Origin: Planctomycetota bacterium
GTDB taxonomy: Bacteria > Planctomycetota > Planctomycetia > Planctomycetales > Planctomycetaceae
NCBI GenBank assembly: GCA_003388505.1
Contig: QQVO01000060.1
Location: forward strand, 1-64,000
Direction: 5' to 3'
DNA length: 64,000 nt
In this document: positions 38,206 to 46,985 of the stretch, piece by piece
Position numbering within the stretch: the stretch's first letter is position 1
How the letters are laid out: the number at the start of each line of letters is the position of its first letter
Position numbers and translations under genes: made by a program
The notes under the pieces: generated by a model
Database searches by the model: none
Told to the model about the DNA's origin: nothing
What the model saw: only the letters and a program-made list of their open reading frames with translations

Positions 38206-38406
38206 TCAATGGGCCGCCGCCGCCTCCTTCAGGGGGAGTTCGATCTGTTCCTGCGCGTCGCGCCGCAGCGTCACCTCGCGATAGCGCGGTTTGGAGCAAG
38301 GAGAAGACACGCCCAGTCGCACTTCATCCCGGTTGATCTCCACCACCCGCACAATCGTGTCCCCCACAACGAACGCCTCATCGACTCCACGAGTCATAAC
38401 AAGCAT
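38206..38406 (-). CDS. csrA: CsrA-like RNA-binding carbon storage regulator
   Basis: 66 residues. The N terminus MLVMTRGVDEAFVVGDTIVR and VEINRDEVRLGVSSP match CsrA (usual MLVLTRKVGEKIVIGD and VRLGIEAP). Residues after ~40 differ from the classical helix: CSKPRYREVTLRRDAQEQIE then LPLKEAAAAH. CsrA dimers bind GGA hairpins in leaders and change translation. The first gene of a probable csrA-uppS-cdsA transcript. The Arg in the second RNA-binding strand (classically R44) may be one of those in KPRYRE; this cannot be settled by eye. Confidence 0.85.
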   Translation of the reverse strand: MLVMTRGVDEAFVVGDTIVRVVEINRDEVRLGVSSPCSKPRYREVTLRRDAQEQIELPLKEAAAAH

Positions 38407-38671
38407 CGATCACCTCGTTGCTTGGTTGTTGTTGCATCAGGTTCAGGATACGGTCTCAACCGCATCGGCTTGCATTCTGCATGACGACGCACCAAACAGC
38501 AACGCAAGCGCCGACACGAATCTTGCACACGGGATTTGTTCGCCGCAGCGTCTTGACAACTCGGCGCGCTGCGTTCCATTGAATGGTCTCGCAGCAATCT
38601 CGGTGTTCGTTCAGCACCCCTGGGTTTGATCCTCAACACAAGAAAATCCGCGCCAGATCGAGAGCCGTCTC

Positions 38672-39676
38672 ATGCGCCGACTCCTCATCCACCCCGCCAT
38701 CGACGGCGACCGGCTTTCTCAACTGCAAAATGCAGCGCCCGAACTCGAGATCATCAACGCCGCCTCAAATGAAGAGGCATTGTCGGCCGTCGCCGACGCC
38801 GACGGCTTCTTCGGAAAGATGACGCCGCAACTCCTGGAACAGGCCGGGCAACTGGCATGGGTCCAGTCCCCCACAGCCAGCCTGGAGCACTACCTTTTTC
38901 CCGAGTTGATCGAGCACCCCTGCCTGCTCAGCAACATGCGCGGCCTGTTCTCGGACGTGATTGCCGACCATGTGATGGGTTACGTGCTCTGCTTCGCCCG
39001 CAACCTCCACATCTACCTGAGACGGCAGATGCAGTCGAACTGGGAGCCCGTCGGCGGCGAGAGCGCACGTTCCGGATTCGAGACCGGTCCGGGAACCGTC
39101 AGTTCCATGGACGAGTCGCACCTGCATCCGGCCGACTGCTCAATGGGAGTCGTCGGTGTCGGCAATATCGGCGCTGAAGTCTGCCGCAGGGCCGCGGCGT
39201 TCGGGATGGAACTCTGCGGCGTCGATCCTGTCGCGAGGACCGTCCCGGGCCTCCTCGGCGAAATCTGGCCGGTCGATCGTCTGCCGGAACTGCTTGCCCG
39301 GTCTGATTTCGTCGTCATCGCCGCGCCGCACACGCCTCAAACGGAAAAGCTGTTTCGATACGAACAGTTTTCCCGAATGAAGCCGACGGCGTATCTCATC
39401 AACATCGGGCGGGGCGTAATTGTCGACCTGGCCGATCTGAACCGCGCGCTCGACGAAGGCCGGATCGCCGGCGCCGCTCTCGACGTCTTTGAAGTCGAAC
39501 CGCTACCGGCGGACGATCCACTCTGGCAGCGGGAAAACGTCATCATCACGCCCCACGTCGCCGCCGCCTCTCCCCGCATCGCGGAGCGGCATCTCAACAC
39601 GCTCGTTGAAAACGTCGGCCGGTTCGCACGGGGTGAAACGCCCATCAACCTCGTTGATAAACGGCGCTGGTTCTGA
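38672..39676 (+). CDS. D-2-hydroxyacid dehydrogenase (NAD-dependent)
   Basis: 334 residues. The NAD-binding motif is VVGVGNIGAEVCRRAAAFGM (near 160). The catalytic trio is Arg in INIGRGVIVDLADL (near 245), Glu in DVFEVEPLP (near 273) and His in ITPHVAAAS (near 293). The N-terminal half forms the substrate domain. The family covers glycerate, lactate and phosphoglycerate dehydrogenases; this one is short, with no ACT domain, so it is not a typical SerA. The 265 bases upstream (38407-38671) contain no recognised feature besides the two leaders. Confidence 0.92.
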   Translation: MRRLLIHPAIDGDRLSQLQNAAPELEIINAASNEEALSAVADADGFFGKMTPQLLEQAGQLAWVQSPTASLEHYLFPELIEHPCLLSNMRGLFSDVIADHVMGYVLCFARNLHIYLRRQMQSNWEPVGGESARSGFETGPGTVSSMDESHLHPADCSMGVVGVGNIGAEVCRRAAAFGMELCGVDPVARTVPGLLGEIWPVDRLPELLARSDFVVIAAPHTPQTEKLFRYEQFSRMKPTAYLINIGRGVIVDLADLNRALDEGRIAGAALDVFEVEPLPADDPLWQRENVIITPHVAAASPRIAERHLNTLVENVGRFARGETPINLVDKRRWF

Positions 39677-39877
39677 GCGTTCCCCCCACCCGGCGGATTG
39701 CGAGGCCGGAGGCGGCTGCCGACTCTTCCGGTCGGCGAATCAGTGAGGGCGGGCAGCGCGCAAGCCGACTGAGAATTACGGGCTCAAGCAGGATTCCCGC
39801 CGTCTCTCGCGCGGCGTGTGATAGGTTCGAGTCGGGTCCACCTCCTTTCTGATCACTTTCCAACAGCGAGGCAAACC

Positions 39878-40468
39878 ATGACGCGTTCTCCCTTCCGCCG
39901 GAGATGCATCTCGCCCGCGCTTCTGATGGCGGCCGCCCTGGCAGCCGCCCGAGGCGTCGCTGCGGACGATTCGCGACAGGCGTCCTGCCCCTGTCGCACC
40001 AACCAGATGCACGCCGTCGACGCTTACTACCATCAGGCGCCGGCTCATTTCTCACCGTACGCTGCACAACCTCTGCAGACAGAACCGATCCACCCCCGAC
40101 CGGCGGTGGACACGTTGGAACCTCCGCCGCCCCCCGGCTCACTCGGCCGCACCTATCAACTCCGCTCATGGTCGATTCCCGCCGACCGCCACCCGCGCGT
40201 CGCGATGCTCGACCTGCACATCCCCGGAGCGTCGACGGTCCGGGTCGTCAACGATTACGAATACCGCAATGAAGATGAAATCGAGGGATTCCAGGATCTC
40301 GACGACCCCAGCCTGTGGCACTTCGAGTCCGAAGAACTGACCCCCGGAGTGCCCCACATCTATCGCGTGGAGGCGACGGTCAACGGCGCCAAAGACATTC
40401 GCTTCGTCCGCCTGATTCGCGGCCGCAGGCTCGAATACGACTTCTGCGAAACACCGTCCGCTCCCTGA
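39878..40468 (+). CDS. secreted protein with a small beta domain
   Basis: 196 residues from ATG 39878. The frame is open upstream, but the signal peptide RRCISPALLMAAALAAARGV supports this start. A Pro-rich linker (TLEPPPPPGSL) is followed by a beta-rich domain, VAMLDLHIPGASTVRVVNDY and EELTPGVPHIYRVEATVNG. The latter resembles the small TIGR03000-type repeats of planctomycetes, which end TPGKTYRYEV; that match is tentative. A CPC near residue 47 could be redox or metal related. The gene stands alone and is followed by a terminator-like hairpin. Confidence 0.7.
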   Translation: MTRSPFRRRCISPALLMAAALAAARGVAADDSRQASCPCRTNQMHAVDAYYHQAPAHFSPYAAQPLQTEPIHPRPAVDTLEPPPPPGSLGRTYQLRSWSIPADRHPRVAMLDLHIPGASTVRVVNDYEYRNEDEIEGFQDLDDPSLWHFESEELTPGVPHIYRVEATVNGAKDIRFVRLIRGRRLEYDFCETPSAP

Positions 40469-40524
40469 CCGCGCCGCTCATTTCAATCAGCGATCGGCGA
40501 TCGCCTTTCGCGGAGAACTTCGTT

Positions 40525-40560
40525 GAGCCCTCCGGTTTCCGGCCGGTGGGCTCTTTCCGT
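40525..40560 (+). terminator. probable intrinsic terminator
   Basis: GAGCCC (40525-40530) and GGGCTC (40548-40553) enclose an inner CCGG/CCGG stem, followed by TTTCCGTATTTTT. It lies 57 bases after the secreted-protein gene. Confidence 0.6.
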
Positions 40561-40647
40561 ATTTTTCTCCGTGTCGCCGTCAAACGATCGGTCTCACAGC
40601 GACCGACTTCTCACCACGGTGCTCTTGACGGGTGTTGTGGTCTGGTG

Positions 40648-40734
40648 AAGAGCGAATTGCTCTGCCATGTGTCCGCGTCGAGCGGTTCTCAGCCTGTCGA
40701 GCCCGAGAATCCGCGAGACAGATCGCCGACACTG
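40648..40734 (-). repeat. R2 dispersed element, copy C (inverted)
   Basis: On the minus strand: CAGTGTCGGCGATCTGTCTC, GCGGATTCTCGGGCTCGACA, ACCGCTCGACGCGGACACAT and GGCAGAGCAATTCGCTCT. It matches copies at 9398 and 26267 with about ten differences. It sits in the 406-base stretch between two genes (40469-40874), which otherwise has only the terminator. Confidence 0.8.
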
Positions 40735-40874
40735 ATTCGCGGAGCGCTCTCTGAGAGCAGAATGGAACCGGTTCGGGGATTGACAGGGAACGGTACGGTT
40801 ATGACAATCATGGAACATGGGGCTGGTCGGACCTCAACTGATTGCCGCCGTCGGCGGGCACAGACAGAGTCGCA

Positions 40875-41303
40875 ATGCGCACCCTGGTTCGACAGCTTCC
40901 GATTTTCTGCGGCCTCGCCGCCTACCTGATCGCATCGCTGGGCGGTTACGGTCTCCATCTGCTGCAGCACGCGCTTGTTGACCATTCTTGCTGTTCAACC
41001 GCGCATGCTCCCCACACCGCGCATGCTCACTGCCACGCCCATCACCATGGGCACTCTCACAATCAGGGCGATCACACCCCGATCGCCAACGGCGAGGGGC
41101 GGGATCAGCAGCCCCAGACGCCTCACGACCACGACAACTGCCTGATTTGTCTCTACCAGAATCAGGCCCAGGGAGTCGCCGCTCCCCTCATTCTGCCGGC
41201 GCAGAGAGAGATTGTCGCCGTCGCTCCGCCGGAGCAGCCGGCCCGTCCCGACTGCGCCCCGCTGCGGCCCTTCCACTCTCGCGCACCGCCTGCCTGGCTC
41301 TGA
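40875..41303 (+). CDS. histidine-rich membrane or exported protein (DUF2946-like)
   Basis: 142 residues from ATG 40875; the frame is open upstream to 40842. One hydrophobic segment (PIFCGLAAYLIASLGGYGL) lies near the N terminus. It is followed by a dense run of His with Cys (HCHAHHHGHSHNQGDHTP) and the motif HDHDNCLICLYQNQ. The CxxC with flanking His resembles DUF2946 proteins, which are small and often near copper or zinc transporters. Metal binding is likely by composition. No transport gene is adjacent, so the partner is unknown. Confidence 0.75.
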   Translation: MRTLVRQLPIFCGLAAYLIASLGGYGLHLLQHALVDHSCCSTAHAPHTAHAHCHAHHHGHSHNQGDHTPIANGEGRDQQPQTPHDHDNCLICLYQNQAQGVAAPLILPAQREIVAVAPPEQPARPDCAPLRPFHSRAPPAWL

Positions 41304-41688
41304 CGAACCGGACCGGGCAGTGATTGGGGTAGCCGGCTCAAGAGCAGGTCTGGCGCGATGAAAATGCGCCGGACTGTTATCGCCTCGGATCACCTCCCCG
41401 TGCCGCTGAGGCGGGATCGAGTATTCGTCACGGCTCGACGTCCGTTGCGGCGCGGCATCGCGACGAATCGCCCATCCGGCCGGTTCACTCTCGGATCTAT
41501 TGATCCGTGAACGCCTCATCCATCGCGACCACCGTTGCGCGCGGCGACCGGCGACAACACAGGTCCGACCAGTCCTGGCCGGCGCCGTCGCAACGGGGGC
41601 TTTCGTGCATTCCAGAGTTTTTCAGCGTCATTGTTCCGATTCATTCGGCCCTCGTCCGCCGTGTCATTCCATTCAGGAGATCCGTTTT
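41304..41688. other. intergenic region, no gene seen
   Basis: 385 bases. A small palindrome, CGGATC/GATCCG around TATT (41492-41507), is the only structure noticed. The 3' part is the leader of the DUF1559 gene, with AGGAGA at about 41676-41681. Confidence 0.4.
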
Positions 41689-42606
41689 ATGAAAGCTCAT
41701 CGTCCTTCCCCCCGAGGGTTTACTCTCATCGAGTTGCTCGTCGTCATCGCCATTATCGCCATTCTCATCGCCCTGTTGCTTCCGGCGGTGCAGCAGGCCC
41801 GCGAGGCGGCACGCCGCACGCAGTGCAAGAATAACCTCAAACAGCTCGGACTCGCGCTGCACAACTACCACGACGCCCATCTCTGTTTCCCATCCGGTTG
41901 GATCGGCGTCGACACCGGCATTCCGACGGCGCATGACGGCGTCAACGGAGTCGGCTGGGGCGCGATGATTCTCCCCTATCTCGACCAGTCGTCGCTCTAC
42001 AACCGGCTCAATTCCGACTTCGCAATCGAGAATCCCGTGAACGACCCGTTCCGGCTCAACACGCTGACGGTGTTCCAGTGTCCCTCCGACCCGAAGCCGG
42101 ATCGCTTTGAAATCGAGGAAGAAGGCAGCCCCGGAACGGTCATCTGCGAACTCCCCACCGCCAACTACGCCGCCTGCTTCGGGACGGTGGAACTCGACGG
42201 CTGTGAGAACGCACCCGGAACGGCGCCGGTCGCCTCGACCGGACAATGCCTGGGAGACGGCGCGTTTTATCACAACAGCCTCGTGCGCATCCGGGACATC
42301 ACCGACGGAACGAGCAACACGTTTCTCGTGGGGGAACGCGCTACCAACGACCAACTCGGCTGGTTCACCACCTGGGTGGGCCGCGTCGCGGAGGGAGAAG
42401 AGGCGTTTCAGCGCGTCCTCGGATCGCTCGATCACACACCGAATGATCCGGTGGCCCACTTCGACGACTACAGCAGCCAGCACGAAGGAGGCGCTCAGTT
42501 TGTCCTCGCCGACGGACACGTCCGCTTCATCTCGGAAAACATGAATCTCTTCGTCTACCGCGCCGTCGGCACGATCAGCGGCGGAGAAGTGGTGGGCGAG
42601 TTCTGA
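41689..42606 (+). CDS. DUF1559 protein with prepilin-type N terminus
   Basis: 305 residues from ATG 41689 with AGGAG eight bases upstream. [20 protein letters not shown] is a type IV pilin/pseudopilin N-methylation signal with the Glu at +5, followed by [20 protein letters not shown], the start of DUF1559. The C terminus has [15 protein letters not shown], the H-X9-DG-type motif of these proteins. Planctomycetes carry large numbers of such proteins; they are probably processed by a prepilin peptidase and assembled or anchored at the membrane. No pilus gene is adjacent; the GspF-like gene at 16001 is the only related one here. Confidence 0.95.
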   Translation: MKAHRPSPRGFTLIELLVVIAIIAILIALLLPAVQQAREAARRTQCKNNLKQLGLALHNYHDAHLCFPSGWIGVDTGIPTAHDGVNGVGWGAMILPYLDQSSLYNRLNSDFAIENPVNDPFRLNTLTVFQCPSDPKPDRFEIEEEGSPGTVICELPTANYAACFGTVELDGCENAPGTAPVASTGQCLGDGAFYHNSLVRIRDITDGTSNTFLVGERATNDQLGWFTTWVGRVAEGEEAFQRVLGSLDHTPNDPVAHFDDYSSQHEGGAQFVLADGHVRFISENMNLFVYRAVGTISGGEVVGEF

Positions 42607-42782
42607 GCGGGCGAAGTCGCTCGTCAACCGAGTTACGGACACTGTCTCCCAACGGCTGCAACTGTTTGCACCAGAGTCTTGTCCAAGAAGGAGCGAATTC
42701 GGCATCCGGTGAACACCCGGGCGGCGTACACTTGCGATCGGATGATGGGGCGGTCATCCTCATGTCAACATGCGCATGCTGC

Positions 42783-42903
42783 AAGTGCCCTGTCAGGGCT
42801 ATATTCTCGGGTTGGCTGGAGCGCCGATCCGCACGAAACCCTGCGGGATTAGTGCTTCCGAGCGAACCGCTCGACCGGAGAATTTACGATTGACGGACTA
42901 CTG
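42783..42903 (+). repeat. R3 dispersed element, copy 1
   Basis: Starts AAGTGCCCTGTCAGGGCT (containing the palindrome AGCCCTGACAGGGC in reverse), then GGTTGGCTGGAGCG, GATCCGCACGAAACCCTGC and GGATTAGTGCT, and ends TTGACGGACTAC. The same order occurs, inverted, at 52948-53066. It ends ten bases before the next gene. 42607-42782 has no gene. Confidence 0.8.
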
Positions 42904-42912
42904 GTTGCCGCC

Positions 42913-44445
42913 ATGCTGACGAGACGATGGAATCTCATGAAGACATGCCGCCCTGCCGCCTGCATGACGTTCGTGCTGTTGAATACTGTGGCCCTGATCG
43001 CAGACGACGGTCAGCCGCAGGCGATTGACATCGGATCTCGCCGCGAACTCTTTGTGGACGACTTTCTGTTCGACAAGGTGATGGGCAGCACTACACACAA
43101 GCTCCATCATCCGCAGGCGCGCGAAATCGTGATGACTCACGATGCAGCGTGGGAAGGAAACGGCAGCAATTATCATACGATTCTGCAGGACGGCGATCTC
43201 TACCGACTTTATTACCGAGGAGCGCAGTTCGATCTGGAGGATGGCAAACTGCGCCAAGGGCATCCGCAGGTGACCTGCTATGCGGAAAGCCGAGACGGCA
43301 TCCACTGGGAGAAGCCGCATCTGGGGCTGTTCGACTGGGAAGGCTCCCGGGAGAACAACATCATCCTGACCACGTCCCCTTCGACCCACAATTTTGCGCC
43401 GTTCAAGGACACGCGACCCGACGTGCCGCCTGATCAGCAATACAAGGCGCTGGCATCGGCGGCCGGCAAGAAGGGGCTGGCCGCATATGTTTCCGCAGAT
43501 GGAATCCGCTGGCGGCTGATGGTGGACGAACCGGTCATCACGGAGGGTGCGTTCGATTCCCAGAATCTGGCCTTCTGGGACGCGCAGCGCGGCGAGTACC
43601 GAGCCTACTATCGGGACTTTCGGAAAGGCTACCGGGATATTCGCACGGCGGTCTCCAAGGATTTCGTAACCTGGGAGGGCGGCGACTGGCTGAATTACGG
43701 CGACGCCCCTCGCGCGCATCTCTATACCAATCAGGTTCAGCCTTACCCGCGGGCGCCGCATCTGCTCATCGGTCTACCGACACGGTACGTCGATCGTGGC
43801 TGGACGGGGTCGATGAAGGAGTTGCCGGAACTCGAGCATCGCGAACTGCGCGCATCCGTGAATCCGCGATACGGCACGGCACTCACCGATCTGGTGCTGA
43901 TGAGCAGTCGCGACGGCCAAACCTTTCACCGCTGGAACGATGCGTTTCTCCGACCAGGCCCCGAACGATCCGGCACCTGGAATTATGGGCATCTGTACAC
44001 AGCTTGCGGGCTGGTCCGCACGGCTCCCACGATCGAAGGGCAGCCGGATGAGCTGTCGCTGTACGGCACCGAAGGCGGTTGGACCAACGCCAGGCTCAGG
44101 CGATACAGCCTGAGAATCGACGGCTTCGCTTCGATCAATGCTGACGGCGACGGTGGCGAGTTGCGGACGCGACCGGTTGTTTTCTCCGGAAATCAACTCG
44201 TCCTGAATCTGGCGACTTCGGCCGTTGGGTTTATCAAGGTCGTGCTGCAAGACGTCGACTACAACGAGATCGATGGTTTCGGCATCAATGACGCAGCGCC
44301 GATTTTCGGGGACGCGATTGAACGGGAAGCGACATGGCAGGGCAATCCTGATCTGAGCAAGCTGGAGGGTCGTCCTGTGCGGATTCGATTCGTTTTGAAA
44401 GAAGCCGATCTGTTCTCGTTTCAATTCAAGACAGCCGGCAACTGA
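42913..44445 (+). CDS. secreted glycoside-hydrolase-like propeller protein
   Basis: 510 residues from ATG 42913, or 502 from ATG 42937. A signal peptide (CMTFVLLNTVALIA) is followed by IDIGSRRELFVDDFLFDKVM, a start common to a planctomycete family. Repeated blocks such as YRLYYRGAQFD, CYAESRDGIHWEKPHLGL and VSADGIRWRLM look like blades of a five-bladed propeller (as in GH32/43/68 enzymes). No catalytic trio could be assigned with confidence. R3 copy 1 lies directly upstream, so its leader may derive from the repeat. Confidence 0.75.
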   Translation: MLTRRWNLMKTCRPAACMTFVLLNTVALIADDGQPQAIDIGSRRELFVDDFLFDKVMGSTTHKLHHPQAREIVMTHDAAWEGNGSNYHTILQDGDLYRLYYRGAQFDLEDGKLRQGHPQVTCYAESRDGIHWEKPHLGLFDWEGSRENNIILTTSPSTHNFAPFKDTRPDVPPDQQYKALASAAGKKGLAAYVSADGIRWRLMVDEPVITEGAFDSQNLAFWDAQRGEYRAYYRDFRKGYRDIRTAVSKDFVTWEGGDWLNYGDAPRAHLYTNQVQPYPRAPHLLIGLPTRYVDRGWTGSMKELPELEHRELRASVNPRYGTALTDLVLMSSRDGQTFHRWNDAFLRPGPERSGTWNYGHLYTACGLVRTAPTIEGQPDELSLYGTEGGWTNARLRRYSLRIDGFASINADGDGGELRTRPVVFSGNQLVLNLATSAVGFIKVVLQDVDYNEIDGFGINDAAPIFGDAIEREATWQGNPDLSKLEGRPVRIRFVLKEADLFSFQFKTAGN

Positions 44446-44708
44446 AATCGTTCGTCCGCGCCCTCTCCGGACAGGGCCCGAACCGCAAACTCACTGGATC
44501 GCGCGTCGTCTGTGCCAGATTGGGGGACTGCAGATCGGTCGCGGAGCAGCGTTATCTGCAGGTCACTGAAGAGCACTTCGAAAGAGGCGCGGTGCCAAGA
44601 GCGCTGTATTCGCACCTGCAAGCAGGAGTTGCAGGGAGCACGCATCTCGTCACATGGCCGAACAGACCGCAGCGAAACGCGAGTTCTCGCATGCTCACTG
44701 CGGCCAAG

Positions 44709-44783
<75 letters not shown>

Positions 44784-44917
44784 CGAACGCGAACAGCCTC
44801 CGCGTCGCGGATTCTTGTGCGAGTGACCGGGTGTGTCAATGCGCTCGCAACGGGACGGACACACACCTCAGCCGAATTGTTCGGAAAACTCGGCAAACCG
44901 CGGGCCGGCTCATGCTG

Positions 44918-46336
44918 TCACGCGAGAATGTTCTCGACGATCCGGCCTTCGACGTCAGTCAGTCGGAAATCGCGGCCGGCGTAGCGGTAGGTCAGCCGCT
45001 CGTGATCGAGGCCCAGCAGGTGCAGGATCGTGGCGTGCAGGTCGTGCATGTGGACCTTGTCGACGACCGCCTCGTGGCCGAATTCGTCGGTCCGACCGTG
45101 CGAGAAGGCGGACTTCACGCCGCCGCCGGCGAGGAAATGCGTGAATCCTTTGGGATTGTGATCGCGGCCGTCGGCTCCCTGCGAAAAGGGATTGCGGCCG
45201 AACTCGCCGCCCCACCAGACCAGTGTGTCTTCGAGCAATCCCCGCGCTTTCAGATCGGCAATGAGGCCGGCGACCGGTTTGTCGGTCGCTTTGGCGTGGA
45301 TCGCGTGCTGCTCGATTTTGGAATGCTGGTCCCAGCGCGGATTGGAACCGTTGTCCGCGTAATTGATCTGGATGAATCGAACACCGCGCTCCGCCATCCG
45401 CCGGGCCAGCAGACACTGCCGCCCGAAGTCGTCGGTTTCCTTCTCGCCAATCCCGTACTGACTCATCGTGGCGGCCGTTTCGCCGGAGAGGTCGAACAGT
45501 CCCGGAGCATTGGTCTGAATCCGCCAGGCCAGTTCATACGAGTTGATGACCGCTTCCAGTTCGTCGCTGCCGGATCGCTGGGCGATCTGCTCGCTGTTGA
45601 GCGCCTGCAGCAAGTCGAGTTGTCTCCGTTGCTCGACAGCCGTTCGGGCGTCGCTGCGGACGTGGCGGATTCCGATCTCCGCAGCCGGTTGCCCGGCGCG
45701 GCCGACGGCCGTCCCCTGGTAGACGGCCGGGAGGAAGGCGTTCGCGTAGTTGCGCGGTCCCCCGTTCGCCGACGAGGGACAGATCGTCACGAATCCGGGC
45801 AGGTTCTGGTTCTCGGCCCCCAGACCGTAGGAAACCCACGCGCCCATCGAGGGACGGATCAGGCTCGTCGACCCGGTATGGAGAAACAATGTCGCCGGTC
45901 CGTGGGCGACGCCGTTGGTGTGCATGCTGTGCACAAAGCATAAATCATCCACGTGCCGGGCGATGTGCGGGAAAAGATCGGAGACCCAGTGCCCCGTTTC
46001 GCCGTATTGGCGGAACTTCCAGAGCGACTGCATCACGGTCTCTTCGCCGGTCATGCCGGTCTTGGCCATCTTTCGTGCGTCTTTGAAGTGGAGCTTCTCT
46101 CCGTGGTGCTGTTCGAGCGCGGGCTTGTAGTCGAACGTGTCGACGTGACTCGGTCCCCCCTGCATGAAGACGAAGATCACCCGCTTCGCGCGCGGGGTGA
46201 ACATCGGCTGCCGGGCCGCGAGCGGGTTCGCCGCGCGCGCGTCGTCATCGCACAGCCCGGCCAGCGCGAGCGAACCGAATCCGCAGGCGGTGGACCTGAG
46301 GAGACGGCGGCGGTTGAGAATTGAAGGGGCGATCAT
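44918..46336 (-). CDS. DUF1501 family protein with twin-arginine signal
   Basis: 472 residues. NRRRLLRSTACGFGSLALAG is a Tat signal. Body motifs: VIFVFMQGGPSHVDTFDYKP, NYADNGSNPRWDQHSKIE (sulfatase-like region), VWWGGEFGRNPFSQGADGRD and RDHNPKGFTHFLAGGG. It is the normal partner of a PSD1 protein, here at 47915-51220, but five genes lie between them. Its leader, from about 46337 to 46398, matches the region upstream of the antitoxin gene at 46954, so its start codon is joined to a duplicated toxin end. Confidence 0.92.
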   Translation of the reverse strand: MIAPSILNRRRLLRSTACGFGSLALAGLCDDDARAANPLAARQPMFTPRAKRVIFVFMQGGPSHVDTFDYKPALEQHHGEKLHFKDARKMAKTGMTGEETVMQSLWKFRQYGETGHWVSDLFPHIARHVDDLCFVHSMHTNGVAHGPATLFLHTGSTSLIRPSMGAWVSYGLGAENQNLPGFVTICPSSANGGPRNYANAFLPAVYQGTAVGRAGQPAAEIGIRHVRSDARTAVEQRRQLDLLQALNSEQIAQRSGSDELEAVINSYELAWRIQTNAPGLFDLSGETAATMSQYGIGEKETDDFGRQCLLARRMAERGVRFIQINYADNGSNPRWDQHSKIEQHAIHAKATDKPVAGLIADLKARGLLEDTLVWWGGEFGRNPFSQGADGRDHNPKGFTHFLAGGGVKSAFSHGRTDEFGHEAVVDKVHMHDLHATILHLLGLDHERLTYRYAGRDFRLTDVEGRIVENILA

Positions 46337-46367
46337 TGGTCAGGACACTCCGTGATGAGCCGCAATT

Positions 46368-46691
46368 TCAGTTGCCAAATTCGCCGCGACCGAGCATCGT
46401 CTGCCAATCGCGGGCGCCGTGGAGGACGGCGGTGATTTCAATGCAGTCCGCCCCTTCATAGTAGAAGACGATGTAGTTCTGGGCCGGTCTTCTTGCTGGG
46501 AATACTCGCAGACCCTCTCGCAAGTGGTCGCACGACTTTCCGATGCGCGGGTTCGCCGCAATTGCCTTGAATGTTTCAAACAATGCCTCCAGCACGCGGT
46601 CAGCAGCCGAGGGATCCTGTCGGGCAATGTATTCCCCGATTTCGTTGTTATGCCGTCGCGCTTGCTTCGTCAGGCGAAACGGGCGAGTCAC
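46368..46691 (-). CDS. RelE/ParE family toxin, module 1
   Basis: 107 residues. Family features: LTKQARRHNNEIGEYIARQD at the N terminus, and LREGLRVFPARRPAQNYIVF then YYEGADCIEITAVLHGARDW at the C terminus. ParE-type toxins target DNA gyrase and RelE types cleave mRNA; which applies here is unknown. It overlaps its antitoxin by four bases (46688-46691). From residue ~39 onward it is nearly identical to the toxin at 46986; before that it is very different. It is separated from the DUF1501 start by 31 bases. Confidence 0.92.
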   Translation of the reverse strand: MTRPFRLTKQARRHNNEIGEYIARQDPSAADRVLEALFETFKAIAANPRIGKSCDHLREGLRVFPARRPAQNYIVFYYEGADCIEITAVLHGARDWQTMLGRGEFGN

Positions 46692-46954
46692 GTGCTCACC
46701 TGTTGATCAGACGATTGCCGGCGGACCCGCTCTTTGAGTTCGTCGAAATAAGCTCGCAGTTCATCCTCCGTATATTCCGTGTACTCGCCCTCATCCAGTT
46801 GTCGGCGGCCTTCGTCAATGATGTCGAGGAGTTCCTGACGGCGGCGCAGGATGTCCACGCCGGCGTTGACGGCTTCGTCGGCGGAGGCGTACCGGCCGGC
46901 GGCGATTTGCCGGTCGACGAATTGCTGGTTTTCGTCGGAGAGTCGGGCGATCAT
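46688..46954 (-). CDS. ParD family antitoxin, module 1
   Basis: 88 residues. MIARLSDENQQFVDRQIAAG and RYASADEAVNAGVDILRRRQ form the ribbon-helix-helix-type DNA-binding part. The C-terminal part (from ~62) is the toxin-binding segment, EDELRAYFDELKERVRRQSS. The first 61 residues are nearly the same as in the antitoxin at 47303, while the tail is unrelated. Upstream, GTGTCCTGACCA precedes ATG, with no strong ribosome site. It probably represses its own operon. Confidence 0.92.
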   Translation of the reverse strand: MIARLSDENQQFVDRQIAAGRYASADEAVNAGVDILRRRQELLDIIDEGRRQLDEGEYTEYTEDELRAYFDELKERVRRQSSDQQVST

Positions 46955-46985
46955 TGGTCAGGACACTCCATGATAAGCCGCAATT

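Noticed and set aside
39822-39842. GGTTCGAGTCGGGTCC, resembling a tRNA T-arm
   Set aside because: No acceptor, D or anticodon arm can be placed around it.
44831-45943. 370-codon open frame opposite the DUF1501 gene
   Set aside because: The opposite strand carries the Tat signal and all family motifs.
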